Shown: one piece after another, positions 1 to 10,029 of the stretch | How the letters are laid out: each line of letters begins with the position of its first letter | Numbering within the stretch: the first letter of the stretch is position 1 | Source of the DNA: Glaciecola sp. 33A | GTDB taxonomy: Bacteria > Pseudomonadota > Gammaproteobacteria > Enterobacterales > Alteromonadaceae | NCBI RefSeq assembly: GCF_002836745.1 | Contig: NZ_PJAR01000042.1 | Coordinates: 1-64,000, forward strand | Length of the DNA: 64,000 nt | Direction: 5' to 3' | Made by a program: the position numbers and the translations under genes | Notes under the pieces: model-generated | The model's database searches: none | What the model was told of the DNA's origin: nothing | Seen by the model: only the letters and a program-made list of their open reading frames with translations

Positions 1-1314
1 GGAACCAACGGTAAAACCACCACGTCTAGAATGTTAGCTAGCATTATGAAAAGCGCTGGATTTACCACCGGTATGACTTCAACAGATGGTGTCTATATCG
101 ATGGGCACCTTACAGTGAAGGGTGATATGACTGGTCCAACCGCAGCCCAAATTGTATTACGTGACCCTAGTGTCGATTTTGCCATTATGGAAACTGCGCG
201 CGGCGGTATCGTTAAACGCGGCTTGGGTTATAGCACATGTAACGTTGGTGCGTGTTTAAATATTTCAGCCGACCATTTAGGTCAACGAGGCATCGATACC
301 TTAGAGCAATTAGCACAAATTAAACGGGTTGTTGTTGAAGTAGCCCAAGACTGCGTTGTGCTTAACGCAGATGATATCCATTGTCTAGAGATGGCAGAGT
401 TTTGCGAAGCCAAACAAATTTGTTATGTCACTATTGATTCTGGTCATGGACTGGTGCGTGAGCATATTCGTCAAGGCGGCATGGCGGTTGTGTTAGAAAA
501 AGGTATTAATGGGGAAATGATCACGATTTATGACAACGGGGCTCATATTCCTTTGTTATGGACGCATTTGATACCAGCAACGATTGAAGGCAAAGCAATG
601 CATAACGTGCAAAATGCAATGTTCGCAACGGCAATGGCATATAGCTTTGATACTTCATTAGAAAATATTCGCCAAGGTTTGAGAATATTTAATACGTCAT
701 TCTATCAAGCCCCGGGTCGACTCAATATCTTTGATGAACACCCGTTCAAGGTTATTTTAGATTACGCGCATAACCCCGCAGCAATTAAAACAATTACCGA
801 TTTAGCCGGGCGTCTAGGTGTGAAAGGAAAGCGTAGGCTCGTATTGGCTATGCCAGGTGATAGACGAGATGAAGATATTATAGAGGCAGCCAAAATTGTG
901 GCTTCTACTTTCGACAGTTTTGTGTGTAAAGCCGATGATGATCGTCGCGGTCGCGGACACGATGAAGTGCCAATGTTACTCAAGCAAACCTTACAAGCTA
1001 GCGGTGTTGATGCGAAAGATATTCAGGTAATACCAAGCGAAGCTGACGCGGTTGAAGCTGCCTTAGTAAGTTGTACTCCGGGTGATTTACTCATTATTTT
1101 AGGCGATAACATTACCCGTTGCTGGAAACAGATCGTACACTTTAATAACGTATCTGAGCACCCTGGAAGCGATATGGATAAACCATCGAGTGACTTCCCC
1201 GAAAAATTATATGAACCTATTGAGCACAAATTTGAACTACAAGAAGGTACCCGAATTGTACAAGATGAGCGCGGTGTTCATATTGTTGTTGATAGAGAAG
1301 AAGACGCTGATTAA
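1..1314 (+). CDS. cphA: Cyanophycin synthetase, C-terminal part (5' end cut by window)
   Basis: CphA joins Asp and Arg into the storage polymer cyanophycin in an ATP-dependent, non-ribosomal reaction. The visible part is the Mur ligase-like half. The frame is open from base 1 and begins directly at the Walker A loop GTNGKTTT. Further on are the family motifs ETARGGIVKRGLG, DHLGQRGID, the MurE-like DYAHNPAA and MPGDRRDED. The N-terminal and ATP-grasp domains of a typical CphA (roughly 870-900 aa) must lie upstream of the window; 437 residues are visible. The internal ATG codons are not the real start. A CphA-like gene follows after 23 bp on the same strand, so the two are probably co-transcribed. 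Family assignment is confident. Confidence 0.93.
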   Translation, partial: GTNGKTTTSRMLASIMKSAGFTTGMTSTDGVYIDGHLTVKGDMTGPTAAQIVLRDPSVDFAIMETARGGIVKRGLGYSTCNVGACLNISADHLGQRGIDTLEQLAQIKRVVVEVAQDCVVLNADDIHCLEMAEFCEAKQICYVTIDSGHGLVREHIRQGGMAVVLEKGINGEMITIYDNGAHIPLLWTHLIPATIEGKAMHNVQNAMFATAMAYSFDTSLENIRQGLRIFNTSFYQAPGRLNIFDEHPFKVILDYAHNPAAIKTITDLAGRLGVKGKRRLVLAMPGDRRDEDIIEAAKIVASTFDSFVCKADDDRRGRGHDEVPMLLKQTLQASGVDAKDIQVIPSEADAVEAALVSCTPGDLLIILGDNITRCWKQIVHFNNVSEHPGSDMDKPSSDFPEKLYEPIEHKFELQEGTRIVQDERGVHIVVDREEDAD

Positions 1315-1349
1315 ATTGCGTATAAGTAAGATAATGAGTGGTGATACTG

Positions 1350-3068
1350 ATGGCTTTTGAACTTGATGAGGTGAGAAGGTTAACGGGTCCTAATTTATTA
1401 TCCAATGACCCCGGAGCGATAATAGATGTGTTTTTTGATGACGTCGAGGCGCAAGTTGTTATTGATTGTTGGCAAAAGCACCTTTATCACTGTCAGGTGA
1501 GTTTGGGTGGTGAGTATGCATGGCCGTCTAACTGCTATGATAGACATTATAAAGGCGGTGCAAGTATGTCGATTTCTGCGCCTATGGATTTACTTTATAG
1601 TGCATGCGACTTAATTGAACTTGCTTGGGACCTATGTGCTGCCGAGTTTTCTGTAGGTGACAATCGCCAATACAGCGTTTCAATGTTGCCTCGTTTGGCA
1701 GCACTAAAAGTAACGATTGTTGAGGAGAGAAACCCACAATTACTTGAATTCATGCAGCAAGCTAAGGCCCACGACGTTGTTTGTTTAGTAGACGATGATG
1801 AAATTAGCCTTGGTATGGGATCCAAATCTGAAACATGGCCTATTGATGCATTCCCAGATCCTCAAGATGTTAGCTGGCAGCACTATTCTACTATTCCATT
1901 AGCCCTAATCACAGGAACTAATGGAAAGTCGACGAGTGTTCGCTTAGCCGCCGGAATTGCAAAAGCAGCTTCCCTGAGTGCAGGTGTAACCTCGACTGAT
2001 TTTATCAAAGTGGGAGACACAATTATTGATGACGGCGATTATTCAGGTCCTGGTGGTGCAAGACTGGTGCTCAGAGATAAGCGTACTGAAATTGCATTTT
2101 TGGAAGTTGCTCGAGGCGGTTTATTGAGACGTGGTTTACCGGTTCAATTCGCAAATGTCGCTTTGATTACGAATGTGGCTGCTGATCATCTAGGGCAATA
2201 TGGGATAAATACAGTCGAGGAAATAGCAACGGTTAAAAGTATGGTTTCAAAAGCTATTCCACAAGGGAATGACTTTACGAAAGGCATGCTTGTGTTAAAT
2301 GCAGATGACGTGTTGCTAGTAAAAGAGTCTGAAAAGCTATATGTTCCTATTTGTTGGTTTAGTGAAAATGAACATAACCCTCAAATATTACGCGCATTGA
2401 GTCAACATCATCCCTGTGTTTTTGTGCGAAATAATGAGCTTGTATATAGCCACAGTGAGCAAGTCATCATTGCTGCTGTTAGTGATATTCCGATGACGGT
2501 AAACGGCACTGCAAAGCACAATATACAGAACGCTTTGGGTGTGATTGGGCTAACTAAGGCGCTAGGAATTAGTAATGATGACGTTATTTCTGGACTAATG
2601 AATTTTAGCAGTGATGCAAGCGATAATCCTGGACGTGGCAACATCTATGAAGTTAACGGCGTAACGGTTATCGTTGATTTCGCGCATAACAGTCATAGCA
2701 TGCAAGCTGTGGTCAATATGGCGTCAAATATGCCAGCGAAGGCTAAGCACGTTATGTTTAGCCATGCAGGTGATCGTTCTGATAAAGATATGCTTGACGT
2801 TGCTAACGCAGTAAGTGAATTACGTCCTAGTACTTATGTATTAGCTGAGATTAAGAAATATCTTAGAGGACGAGAGCTAAATGAAATTTCTTTTTTAGTT
2901 AAAGCACATTTGCTTGCAACCGGTATTGCAGAAAAAGACATTATACTCGCTAGTGATCCTTTAGATGGCACTAAGAAAATAATGGATCGCGCTGTTGTTG
3001 GTGACCTTGTTCTATTATTTGTCTTAGATGATAGAGAGAAAGTGCAGGCGCTGCTCACAGATAGATAA
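1350..3068 (+). CDS. Second CphA-like Mur ligase (CphA'-type, no ATP-grasp domain seen)
   Basis: This protein of about 572 aa carries a full Mur ligase catalytic core: P-loop GTNGKST, EVARGGLLRRGLP, DHLGQYGIN, DFAHNSHSM and HAGDRSDKD. These match the C-terminal half of CphA in order and spacing. Roughly the first 180 residues are a separate N-terminal domain with no ATP-grasp signature that I can recognise, so the protein is shorter than a normal CphA. The open frame begins with GTG codons at 1338 and 1341, but ATG 1350 gives the better N-terminus (MAFELDEV). It sits just behind cphA, which suggests a role in cyanophycin synthesis or a related Asp/Arg ligase reaction. Whether it acts alone or as a partner of CphA cannot be read from the sequence. 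Confidence 0.85.
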   Translation: MAFELDEVRRLTGPNLLSNDPGAIIDVFFDDVEAQVVIDCWQKHLYHCQVSLGGEYAWPSNCYDRHYKGGASMSISAPMDLLYSACDLIELAWDLCAAEFSVGDNRQYSVSMLPRLAALKVTIVEERNPQLLEFMQQAKAHDVVCLVDDDEISLGMGSKSETWPIDAFPDPQDVSWQHYSTIPLALITGTNGKSTSVRLAAGIAKAASLSAGVTSTDFIKVGDTIIDDGDYSGPGGARLVLRDKRTEIAFLEVARGGLLRRGLPVQFANVALITNVAADHLGQYGINTVEEIATVKSMVSKAIPQGNDFTKGMLVLNADDVLLVKESEKLYVPICWFSENEHNPQILRALSQHHPCVFVRNNELVYSHSEQVIIAAVSDIPMTVNGTAKHNIQNALGVIGLTKALGISNDDVISGLMNFSSDASDNPGRGNIYEVNGVTVIVDFAHNSHSMQAVVNMASNMPAKAKHVMFSHAGDRSDKDMLDVANAVSELRPSTYVLAEIKKYLRGRELNEISFLVKAHLLATGIAEKDIILASDPLDGTKKIMDRAVVGDLVLLFVLDDREKVQALLTDR

Positions 3069-3072
3069 AATT

Positions 3073-3660
3073 TTATAAACAGGATAATGCGGTACCCGCG
3101 CTATTCTCATGAATACCGTCGTTATTTCTGTCACTGCTGAGCTTTATTTTCCCCTGCAAACTCACTGTTAGTAATCTTGCGTATTTAGCGTCGTTTGAGG
3201 CTGGGCAGATACGCACACTTGCTGGGCTTGCAGTGATCCCACTTTCATAAAACTTGATAGTCTTTTTGCGACTGTAAAGTTGATTGCTGTCATGACTTTT
3301 TGGCATGCTCATCAGCATAGGCTCCTGAGGGTCTCTTTCATTATTGTTATTAGTGTCAATAAAGACAATTTTGGGTCCATTCCAGTCAGTATCGCAATGA
3401 CTGTAATCGCTAGTGGGGCACAATAAGGTCAGTTGCTGTTGCTCAATTGCCTTAAAGCGTGCAAAGCGAATTAGGCTATTTAATTGATTAGTTTCAGAAG
3501 TAATTCTAGCTTTGGTAATAATCGACAAAAAACTAGGCACTCCAAGTGTCCCTACTATTGCTAAAATACCAACAATAACCATCAATTCTACAAGTGTTGT
3601 GCCTTCATACCGAAATTGTGGTTTGCTTCTTGGATTTTTTTTAGCTTGTCGGTTACTCAT
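3073..3660 (-). CDS. GspH/FimT-type pseudopilin
   Basis: This is a type IV prepilin-like protein of 195 aa. After a basic leader, residues EG-TTLVELMVIVGILAIVG form the prepilin peptidase cleavage site with the conserved Glu at position +5 and the hydrophobic N-terminal helix. The C-terminal part has the GspH/FimT pattern of a Cys-containing beta domain (cysteines near LLCP, HCD and RICP and at the C-terminus) and Asn/Asp-rich turns (DTNNNNERD, SDRNNDGI). Such minor pilins prime assembly of type IV pili or type II secretion pseudopili. No other pilus gene is nearby, so it is an orphan minor pilin. It converges with the CphA-like gene, with a 4-bp gap. Confidence 0.85.
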   Translation of the reverse strand: MSNRQAKKNPRSKPQFRYEGTTLVELMVIVGILAIVGTLGVPSFLSIITKARITSETNQLNSLIRFARFKAIEQQQLTLLCPTSDYSHCDTDWNGPKIVFIDTNNNNERDPQEPMLMSMPKSHDSNQLYSRKKTIKFYESGITASPASVRICPASNDAKYARLLTVSLQGKIKLSSDRNNDGIHENSAGTALSCL

Positions 3661-3828
3661 ATTTCGGCATTCCTTTGCTTATATTTTATTTCTATTCATT
3701 GTAATTTGATAATGAGTAATTGCTACTGAACCTGTTGACAGTTTTTGCTATCATTCTGAGATACTGGATAATTATTGAAGATTGCCGTTTATATAACGCT
3801 TTTACCTCATTTAGGAACTTAAATTCAC

Positions 3829-6327
3829 TTGCTTCCCATACAGGAAATACTTAAGGCACTCGCACTGCAACTGGCAGATGGTAACGCTATTGTTGTTGCA
3901 CCACCGGGAGCGGGGAAGTCAACAGCACTGCCACTGTTTTTGTTACAGCAACCGGCTTTTCAACATAGTAAAATTATTATGCTGCAACCGCGTCGTATTG
4001 CAGCGCGAAACATTGCCTACTATCTGTCTGAAAAATTGGGCGAAAAGGTAGGTAAAACAATTGGCTATCGGGTGCGTGGTGAAAATGTAACCAGTGCCAA
4101 CACCCGCTTGGAAATTGTTACCGAAGGCATTCTTACGCGCATGTTGCAGGCGAAGCCTGAGCTTCCAGGAGTTGCACTTATTATCTTTGATGAGTTTCAT
4201 GAGCGCAGTATTCATGCGGATTTTTCATTAGCATTAAGCCTAGAAGTACAGCAAGCGTTGCGTGATGATCTGCGAATACTAGTTATGTCGGCCACATTAA
4301 ATGCACAGGCAATTAGCAAAATAATGCCTGATGCAAAGTTACTAGAGTCCAAAGGCAGAAGTTATCCCGTTGATATTAAATACGTTGCTTCAAATCCAAA
4401 AATACCAGTTGTTGATAGGGTCTGTGAACTGCTAATTCAAACCTTTAGTTGCCATGACAAAGACTTTCTGGTTTTTTTACCTGGGGCATATGAAATTAGA
4501 AAGGCAGCTGAAATTCTGTCTCGAAAGCTACCAGATTGTGTTGTTTTACCCCTTTTTTCAGACCTCAATAAACAACATCAGCAAGAAGCATTAATGCCTA
4601 ATAAAGAAGGCAAAAGAAAAATTGTATTGGCAACCAACATTGCGGAAACAAGCCTGACCATTGAAGGAATAGAAGTAGTTATTGATAGTGGAATTGAGAA
4701 AAAGGCAATATTCGATTTACGCAGAGGTATTACTCAACTAACGAGCCAAAAAATATCACAAGCTTCGGCCACCCAGAGAGCAGGCCGGGCAGGGCGAGTT
4801 ATGGCGGGTACTTGTTATCGTTTATGGTCAAAAGAATTGCATGGTCGACTTGCGCAACAATCAACGCCGGAAATACTGCAATCTGACGTTTCAGACTTAG
4901 TATTAGAAGCCGCTATTTGGGGCGCGCCAATTGCCGACCTAGCGCTTATTGACCAACCGAATTCGGCACAACTCTCGCAAGGTAAAGAGAAACTAATGAG
5001 TCTTGGCGTTATTGAGAAAAGTCATAAAATAACCGAATTTGGTCGCCAAGTGCATGCGCTGGGCGGTAATGCAAGCATTGCCATTATGTTACTAAAGAGT
5101 GCTCAATTGAGTCTAGCTCATCAGAGTCTGGCTTGCGCATTGGCTGCGCTGCTTGAAAGTAAAGATCCATTACCGCAAGCGCAAACTGTTGAAGTGACGC
5201 CCCGATTGACCTTTTTGCTAAAAAATAAACAGCACAGCATTTGGTTGCTTATTAAGCAATGGCACCGCAAGCAAAATATTCAATTAGTTGAATGGCCTTT
5301 ACAAGACCTCGCGATTGTTCTGGCTTTTGGTTTTCCTCAGTGGATAGCAAAATATCGCTCAGAAGGACGTTTTAGTTTGGCTAATGGTAGCGGCGCGACG
5401 TTGAGTATTAATGATCAACTGTTGCGACATTTAGGACCTCAATCGTTGTCGCAAAATAACCAATGTTGGTTAGCCGTCGGGCATATGCAGCTGACCGACA
5501 AACAGAAGGATAGCGCCATTATTCGATATGCTGAACCAATAAAATTTGAACAGATACAAACTCATTTTTCAGCATTTTTTGACGACAAAGAAATAGTCCA
5601 ATGGGATGAAGAGAAACAACGGATTAGCGCATTTGAATCACAATTTTTTGGCAGTATCTCATTTTCTAAAAAACCACTTCCTAAGCCTTCGTCAGTGTCT
5701 TTAAATGACGTATGGCGGCAGCAAATACTGAAAAAAGGAATACCGGCGATACCTTTTGATACTCGTACAAAGCAATTAATCAAAAGAGTCAGTTTGTTAA
5801 ATGCAGGAGTAAATATAGCGGAGCAAAACGAAGCGTTTCCGGATTTTTCTGACGCCGCATTGCGACAGAATATTGATCAATGGCTGTTGCCATTTTTGAA
5901 TGGCAAGACTACGTGGCAGGCATTTGTCAACCTGCCATTTTATCAGCTGTTGAGTCAGCAAATGGATTATCAGCAACTCAAAAAGCTTGATTCATTACTA
6001 CCAGAAAGTATCATTATTCCTACAGGGAGAAAAGCTGGAATTGATTATAATGAGGACGGTAGAGCGTTATTGTCTGTGAGAATGCAAGAGCTATACGGCA
6101 TGCAACAGCACCCCACACTATTAAATGGCAAACTAACTATTACTTTTGAATTACTTTCACCCGCGCAAAGACCCTTGCAAACAACGGACGATCTGATTGG
6201 GTTTTGGCAAGGGAGCTATAAGCAAATTCAGAAGGAAATGAAGGGCCGTTACCCGAGACATTTTTGGCCAGACGACCCAGCTAATTCACCTGCTACTGCC
6301 ACTGTCAAGAAGCGAATGCCGCAATAG
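3829..6327 (+). CDS. hrpB: ATP-dependent helicase HrpB
   Basis: HrpB is a DEAH-type RNA helicase; its cellular role is poorly defined. Walker A PPGAGKST lies at about residues 25-32, the Walker B/DEFH box DEFHERS begins at residue 121, motif III is SAT (VMSATL), and motif VI is QRAGRAGR. The HrpB-specific C-terminal region follows, ending in the conserved RYPRHFWPDDP. The length of 832 aa is normal. The start is the rare codon TTG at 3829; the family N-terminus begins LPI(Q/T), and an AGGA-type ribosome site sits at 3813. No in-frame ATG would preserve the helicase N-terminus. It converges with the hemolysin III gene, leaving 4 bp between the stops. Confidence 0.95.
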   Translation: MLPIQEILKALALQLADGNAIVVAPPGAGKSTALPLFLLQQPAFQHSKIIMLQPRRIAARNIAYYLSEKLGEKVGKTIGYRVRGENVTSANTRLEIVTEGILTRMLQAKPELPGVALIIFDEFHERSIHADFSLALSLEVQQALRDDLRILVMSATLNAQAISKIMPDAKLLESKGRSYPVDIKYVASNPKIPVVDRVCELLIQTFSCHDKDFLVFLPGAYEIRKAAEILSRKLPDCVVLPLFSDLNKQHQQEALMPNKEGKRKIVLATNIAETSLTIEGIEVVIDSGIEKKAIFDLRRGITQLTSQKISQASATQRAGRAGRVMAGTCYRLWSKELHGRLAQQSTPEILQSDVSDLVLEAAIWGAPIADLALIDQPNSAQLSQGKEKLMSLGVIEKSHKITEFGRQVHALGGNASIAIMLLKSAQLSLAHQSLACALAALLESKDPLPQAQTVEVTPRLTFLLKNKQHSIWLLIKQWHRKQNIQLVEWPLQDLAIVLAFGFPQWIAKYRSEGRFSLANGSGATLSINDQLLRHLGPQSLSQNNQCWLAVGHMQLTDKQKDSAIIRYAEPIKFEQIQTHFSAFFDDKEIVQWDEEKQRISAFESQFFGSISFSKKPLPKPSSVSLNDVWRQQILKKGIPAIPFDTRTKQLIKRVSLLNAGVNIAEQNEAFPDFSDAALRQNIDQWLLPFLNGKTTWQAFVNLPFYQLLSQQMDYQQLKKLDSLLPESIIIPTGRKAGIDYNEDGRALLSVRMQELYGMQQHPTLLNGKLTITFELLSPAQRPLQTTDDLIGFWQGSYKQIQKEMKGRYPRHFWPDDPANSPATATVKKRMPQ

Positions 6328-6331
6328 GACG

Positions 6332-6994
6332 TTAAACGACGACAGTTTGTCCAATAACAAAGGCGTAGATTGCATAAAAGTGGCAAGCTGCGCCTAATAG
6401 CACAAATAAATGCCATATAGCATGCGTGTAGTGTTTATGTTTTGCCATATAGAATGGAATACCCAAGCTATATGCGGCACCACCTAAGAATAAAAATATG
6501 AACCCGGTTAAAGGAACAGCATTGTAAATGGGTACAATAATGAGCAAGGCCAACCAACCCATAACAGCATAAGTAGTCACAGCTAGTTTCGGGTATTTGT
6601 CTTTAAAGATGGCTTTGAAACCGACCCCAAATAATGCTACCGCCCATATAGTAATAATACTCACAGTAGACACCCAGCCATCAATTGCAACCACTAAAAA
6701 AGGTGAATAAGTGCCGGCAATCAGCAAATAAATAGCAATGTGGTCGGCGCGTTTTAGTATGGGCTTTAACCTTGAGTTACTGACTGAGTGATACAAGGTA
6801 GATGCCCCAAACAAAAGCACCATTGAGCTTCCAAAAACAATAGATGATATGACTTCTGCCAAGCCATTACTTTTAAGCAGCAGCGCGCCAAGGCCTAGGA
6901 CTGCCAACGCAAAGCCAAAAAAATGAGTAAACGCATTCAACCGCTCTTCTAACTTACTGTATTGATGTATTTGTGGACTGGCTGTTTGCTTCAC
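6332..6994 (-). CDS. Hemolysin III family membrane protein (PAQR/TrhA-like)
   Basis: This 220-residue integral membrane protein has about seven hydrophobic segments. Family marks are EERLNAFTHFFG near the N-terminus, STLYHSV in the second or third segment, the RADHIAIYLLIAGTYSPF block, and the HAIWHLFVLLGAACHFYAIY ending. The conserved His residues resemble the metal site of PAQR receptors. The family is named after a Bacillus cereus hemolysin, but its members mostly act in membrane lipid homeostasis, and haemolytic activity should not be assumed. The start is GTG at 6994 with a weak ribosome site. It is a stand-alone gene divergent from the TPR-GGDEF gene. Confidence 0.92.
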   Translation of the reverse strand: MKQTASPQIHQYSKLEERLNAFTHFFGFALAVLGLGALLLKSNGLAEVISSIVFGSSMVLLFGASTLYHSVSNSRLKPILKRADHIAIYLLIAGTYSPFLVVAIDGWVSTVSIITIWAVALFGVGFKAIFKDKYPKLAVTTYAVMGWLALLIIVPIYNAVPLTGFIFLFLGGAAYSLGIPFYMAKHKHYTHAIWHLFVLLGAACHFYAIYAFVIGQTVVV

Positions 6995-7330
6995 GATAAT
7001 GGCTTATTTGAGTGTTAATTTAGTTTCAACTTACAATTGTACGCTGAAAAGATGACGTTTAAAAGGCGGTAATTTAATTAGCATATTGTCAAATGTAGGT
7101 TCAGTAACCTTTCGTCCAAAAGCGCACTCGGCAAACGGGTTTGTTGGGCTTCAATTGATTTTGATGTATCAACGTTTTCTCCACTGACAGTTTATTCATT
7201 AACATATAAAAAATCTTCAGCTATACTTGCAAGTGATTATTTATATCTTTAAGTAACATGCCGATAGTAGACTATGCCATGAGCTGGATTTTATTAATAA
7301 ACATACAGATGGACTAAAGGTAGACATGAT
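6995..7330. other. Divergent intergenic region, no gene seen
   Basis: These 336 bp separate the hemolysin III gene and the TPR-GGDEF gene, which are transcribed away from each other. The DNA is AT-rich and must hold promoters for both, but I see no promoter good enough to place, no long open frame and no strong hairpin. Confidence 0.5.
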
Positions 7331-9298
7331 ATGAAGCGTGTGTGGTTCACTACATTATTATTTAGCTGTCTAATATTGCCCCTTCCTCTCTCTGCTCAGA
7401 TTAGTTCATCACAATCCAAAGCTAATCAATTAGTCAATTTAATAAGACATGATACGAGTTTATCTTCTGCAAACAAAATAATTGCCTACGAAGCATTGCT
7501 CAACAGAGAAAAAATAAAAGAAGATCTAAATGACATCGCAATACTTATATTTAACGAAGCGCTTCTGGTTGAAATGTTAAAAGTAGGAAGTTATGCAGAA
7601 ATAACAACGTTATTTAAAACGTTTACCCCCTTGAAAAATATTAATAAAACTAATAAAACTATAGATAGTTACCTTCCCTTACTGCGCAGTGTTGCTAATG
7701 CCTATTTAAATTTGGAAGAATTTGACAGTGCCAAAGTGTTATTAGCAGAAATGAAGTCCTACCTATCACTATATGACATAACATACGTTAACAAAGCCTA
7801 TTTTTTTCTTGCTGCTGGTCAACTCAGCATAAGGACAGAAAATTACAAAGAAGGTTTAATAATGTTGGGACAGGCCATGAAGGCTTTTGAAGAAAGCGAA
7901 AGTCTAAGTGACATAAATAGGAGCAAAAGAATATCTACCGTACTCAGTTACATAGGTAATACATACTACACTTTGGGTGACTATAAAAACGCCATAAAGT
8001 ATTACGAGAGGGGTCATGATAAAGCAGATAATTTGTTAAGCCCTACTAATATGCTTATTTATAATAATAACATTGCTTCATCCCAGCTTGCATTGTTACA
8101 GTGGGAACAAGCCCTCAAGTCAGCTACTGTTGCCTCTCAACAAGCAAAAGCAATAGACAACTATATATACTTTGCATCATCAAATGAAACTGCTGCCCGC
8201 GCAAAACATGGTCTTGGAAAAAGTGCTGAAGCAATCGAAATAATACATAAATCAATCTATACATATAAAGAAAACAATTACACGCAAAAGATCATAGAAG
8301 CGCTAGCTTATGAAGCTGAATTCCATATTAGTTTAGGCCATTGGGATGAAGCGAAAAAGGATGTAATGGAGGCTTACTTCGTTCTCAAAAACTCAAAAAA
8401 TCCAGCGATACCGTCGGTTACATTGCTTAAATCTAGTTTTCTTATTGAAGAGCGAAATGGTAATTCGGATAAAGCAAGTTTTTACCGAAAACAGCTAATA
8501 AAATTAGAAGGAGAGAATTTTAAAGCCAAAAAAAAGCAAGACGCACAACGCTTAATGTTAAATTTCGAGCTTGAATTAGCCGAAGAGAAATCGCTGCGCT
8601 TAGAGCAAGAAAATGAACTTAAATCGATTATTATAGAAAGAAATCAAAGCAAGCATAGATTTTTAATGACCGTCATTTCTCTTGCAATCGCAATGCTCGT
8701 GTTACTTGTGTATGTCTATATGAGAGAGCGTAACTTGAAATTAAAGATGAGTCATTTAGCTATGACTGATTACTTGACAGGCTGCCCAAATCGCAGAAAT
8801 GCCATGCATCAAGCAAAAGTCATGCTGAGCAATCAGGTCAATAAAAAATATTCAATGACAATTGCTATTTTAGACGTCGATAACTTTAAAGCAGTTAACG
8901 ACACATATGGACATGATGTAGGCGACAAAGTCCTTCAGAACTTATCGTCAATTATGCTCGGTGCGCTGCGGGAAACAGATGTTATGGGTCGGTATGGCGG
9001 CGAAGAGTTTATAATACTTTTACCCAATGCAGGCGAAAAAGAAGTGACAATGATATTTTATCGAATGCAACAAGCACTGAAAAATCATATCTGTGAATAT
9101 AAAGGTGAAAGTATCATACTACCAATAACTATAAGCATGGGCGCTTCTGTGGTTTCTTATGTTCCAGAACAACTTGATGAAAACGAGCAAAAACTGTTAC
9201 TCGATACCATTATTAAAAAAGCCGATATTAAAGCCTACGAAGCTAAAGAAGAGGGGAAAGATCAATTAAGGTTTGTTGCGGTATCTATTGACAGTTAG
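7331..9298 (+). CDS. TPR-domain diguanylate cyclase (GGDEF)
   Basis: This is a membrane-bound enzyme predicted to make cyclic di-GMP. Residues 1-22 are a signal peptide (ending LPLSAQ). Then come about 400 residues of TPR-like helical repeats, probably periplasmic, and a charged coiled-coil stretch rich in Lys and Glu. A transmembrane helix (TVISLAIAMLVLLVYVYM) follows, then a cytoplasmic GGDEF domain. The active-site motif is GGEEF at residues 556-560, and an RETD inhibitory-site motif lies five residues before it, so both catalysis and product feedback look intact. The architecture suggests that a periplasmic signal or protein partner controls cyclase activity. The start ATG 7331 has an AAAGGT ribosome site. 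Confidence 0.9.
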   Translation: MKRVWFTTLLFSCLILPLPLSAQISSSQSKANQLVNLIRHDTSLSSANKIIAYEALLNREKIKEDLNDIAILIFNEALLVEMLKVGSYAEITTLFKTFTPLKNINKTNKTIDSYLPLLRSVANAYLNLEEFDSAKVLLAEMKSYLSLYDITYVNKAYFFLAAGQLSIRTENYKEGLIMLGQAMKAFEESESLSDINRSKRISTVLSYIGNTYYTLGDYKNAIKYYERGHDKADNLLSPTNMLIYNNNIASSQLALLQWEQALKSATVASQQAKAIDNYIYFASSNETAARAKHGLGKSAEAIEIIHKSIYTYKENNYTQKIIEALAYEAEFHISLGHWDEAKKDVMEAYFVLKNSKNPAIPSVTLLKSSFLIEERNGNSDKASFYRKQLIKLEGENFKAKKKQDAQRLMLNFELELAEEKSLRLEQENELKSIIIERNQSKHRFLMTVISLAIAMLVLLVYVYMRERNLKLKMSHLAMTDYLTGCPNRRNAMHQAKVMLSNQVNKKYSMTIAILDVDNFKAVNDTYGHDVGDKVLQNLSSIMLGALRETDVMGRYGGEEFIILLPNAGEKEVTMIFYRMQQALKNHICEYKGESIILPITISMGASVVSYVPEQLDENEQKLLLDTIIKKADIKAYEAKEEGKDQLRFVAVSIDS

Positions 9299-9828
9299 TT
9301 AGCGCTTAAGGCATCCACTTCCCTTCTTTGCATTCCTTCAACGATGGCAATATTATAATAAATTTTGTTTATTCATGGCTTACCCAGTCTATAAGCAATG
9401 CACCACGATTAGTCATCGTTGCCTTATCTAACTGCTTAAACCCTCGGAATTTCTACTCAATGCTATCTACACGGATCGATTGTTAACAATCAGAACAATT
9501 GAGTTGATTTATTTCTATCCAGATTAACCAAGCCGCTATGTTGCTAAATAGCGTCAGCTCCGGCCTATAGACGCTACAAGAGATTATTTTTTATATTGTT
9601 GGCTTTCACCGTCTACTCTTTTATACATAGGTATTGATTAGGTCAATCTTATTGGGTATAACATGTGGCTAGAAATCTTCACAACAGTGATATGCATATT
9701 GAACTGGTAATATCTGGGCTTTTTTTAGTTGCTGATATCAAACAAGTTGTGCGTAACCTAGATAATTTGAAACATAATAATAAGCTCGAGCACAAAAGCT
9801 CGGCGTAGCTGTATTAGGAGCAAGTACC
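9299..9828. other. 530-bp intergenic region, no gene recognised
   Basis: No frame of useful length with a ribosome site is visible on either strand. The region has a short hairpin (CGAGC-acaaaa-GCTCG, near 9787-9802) just before the small membrane protein gene, and an imperfect GCGTC/GACGC pairing around 9550-9580. Nothing matches a riboswitch or structured RNA that I know. Confidence 0.45.
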
Positions 9829-10029
9829 ATGACGTTGTTAACAACACGCAATTTAACTCGCGCGTTAGTGTTGTGTTTGGCATTGTTCTACCTAACCATC
9901 ATTTCTGAATTTTTCGACTTCAACATTCTGAATAGACTTCCTAGCGTTAATATAGGTGCGGTTATTGTAACTTGCGCATTAGGTGTTTTTTGGCTTGTAT
10001 TCAGTATCCGGGCTCGTCACAGACATTAA
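9829..10029 (+). CDS. Small two-helix membrane protein, unknown function
   Basis: This 66-residue protein has two hydrophobic helices (about residues 11-28 and 42-60), separated by a short loop with FFDFNILNRLP, and it ends in a basic tail RARHRH. The start ATG 9829 has a good TTAGGAG ribosome site about nine bases upstream, which supports real translation. I do not recognise a family. It stands between two unrelated genes with long upstream DNA, so it is probably a single-gene unit. Confidence 0.6.
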   Translation: MTLLTTRNLTRALVLCLALFYLTIISEFFDFNILNRLPSVNIGAVIVTCALGVFWLVFSIRARHRH

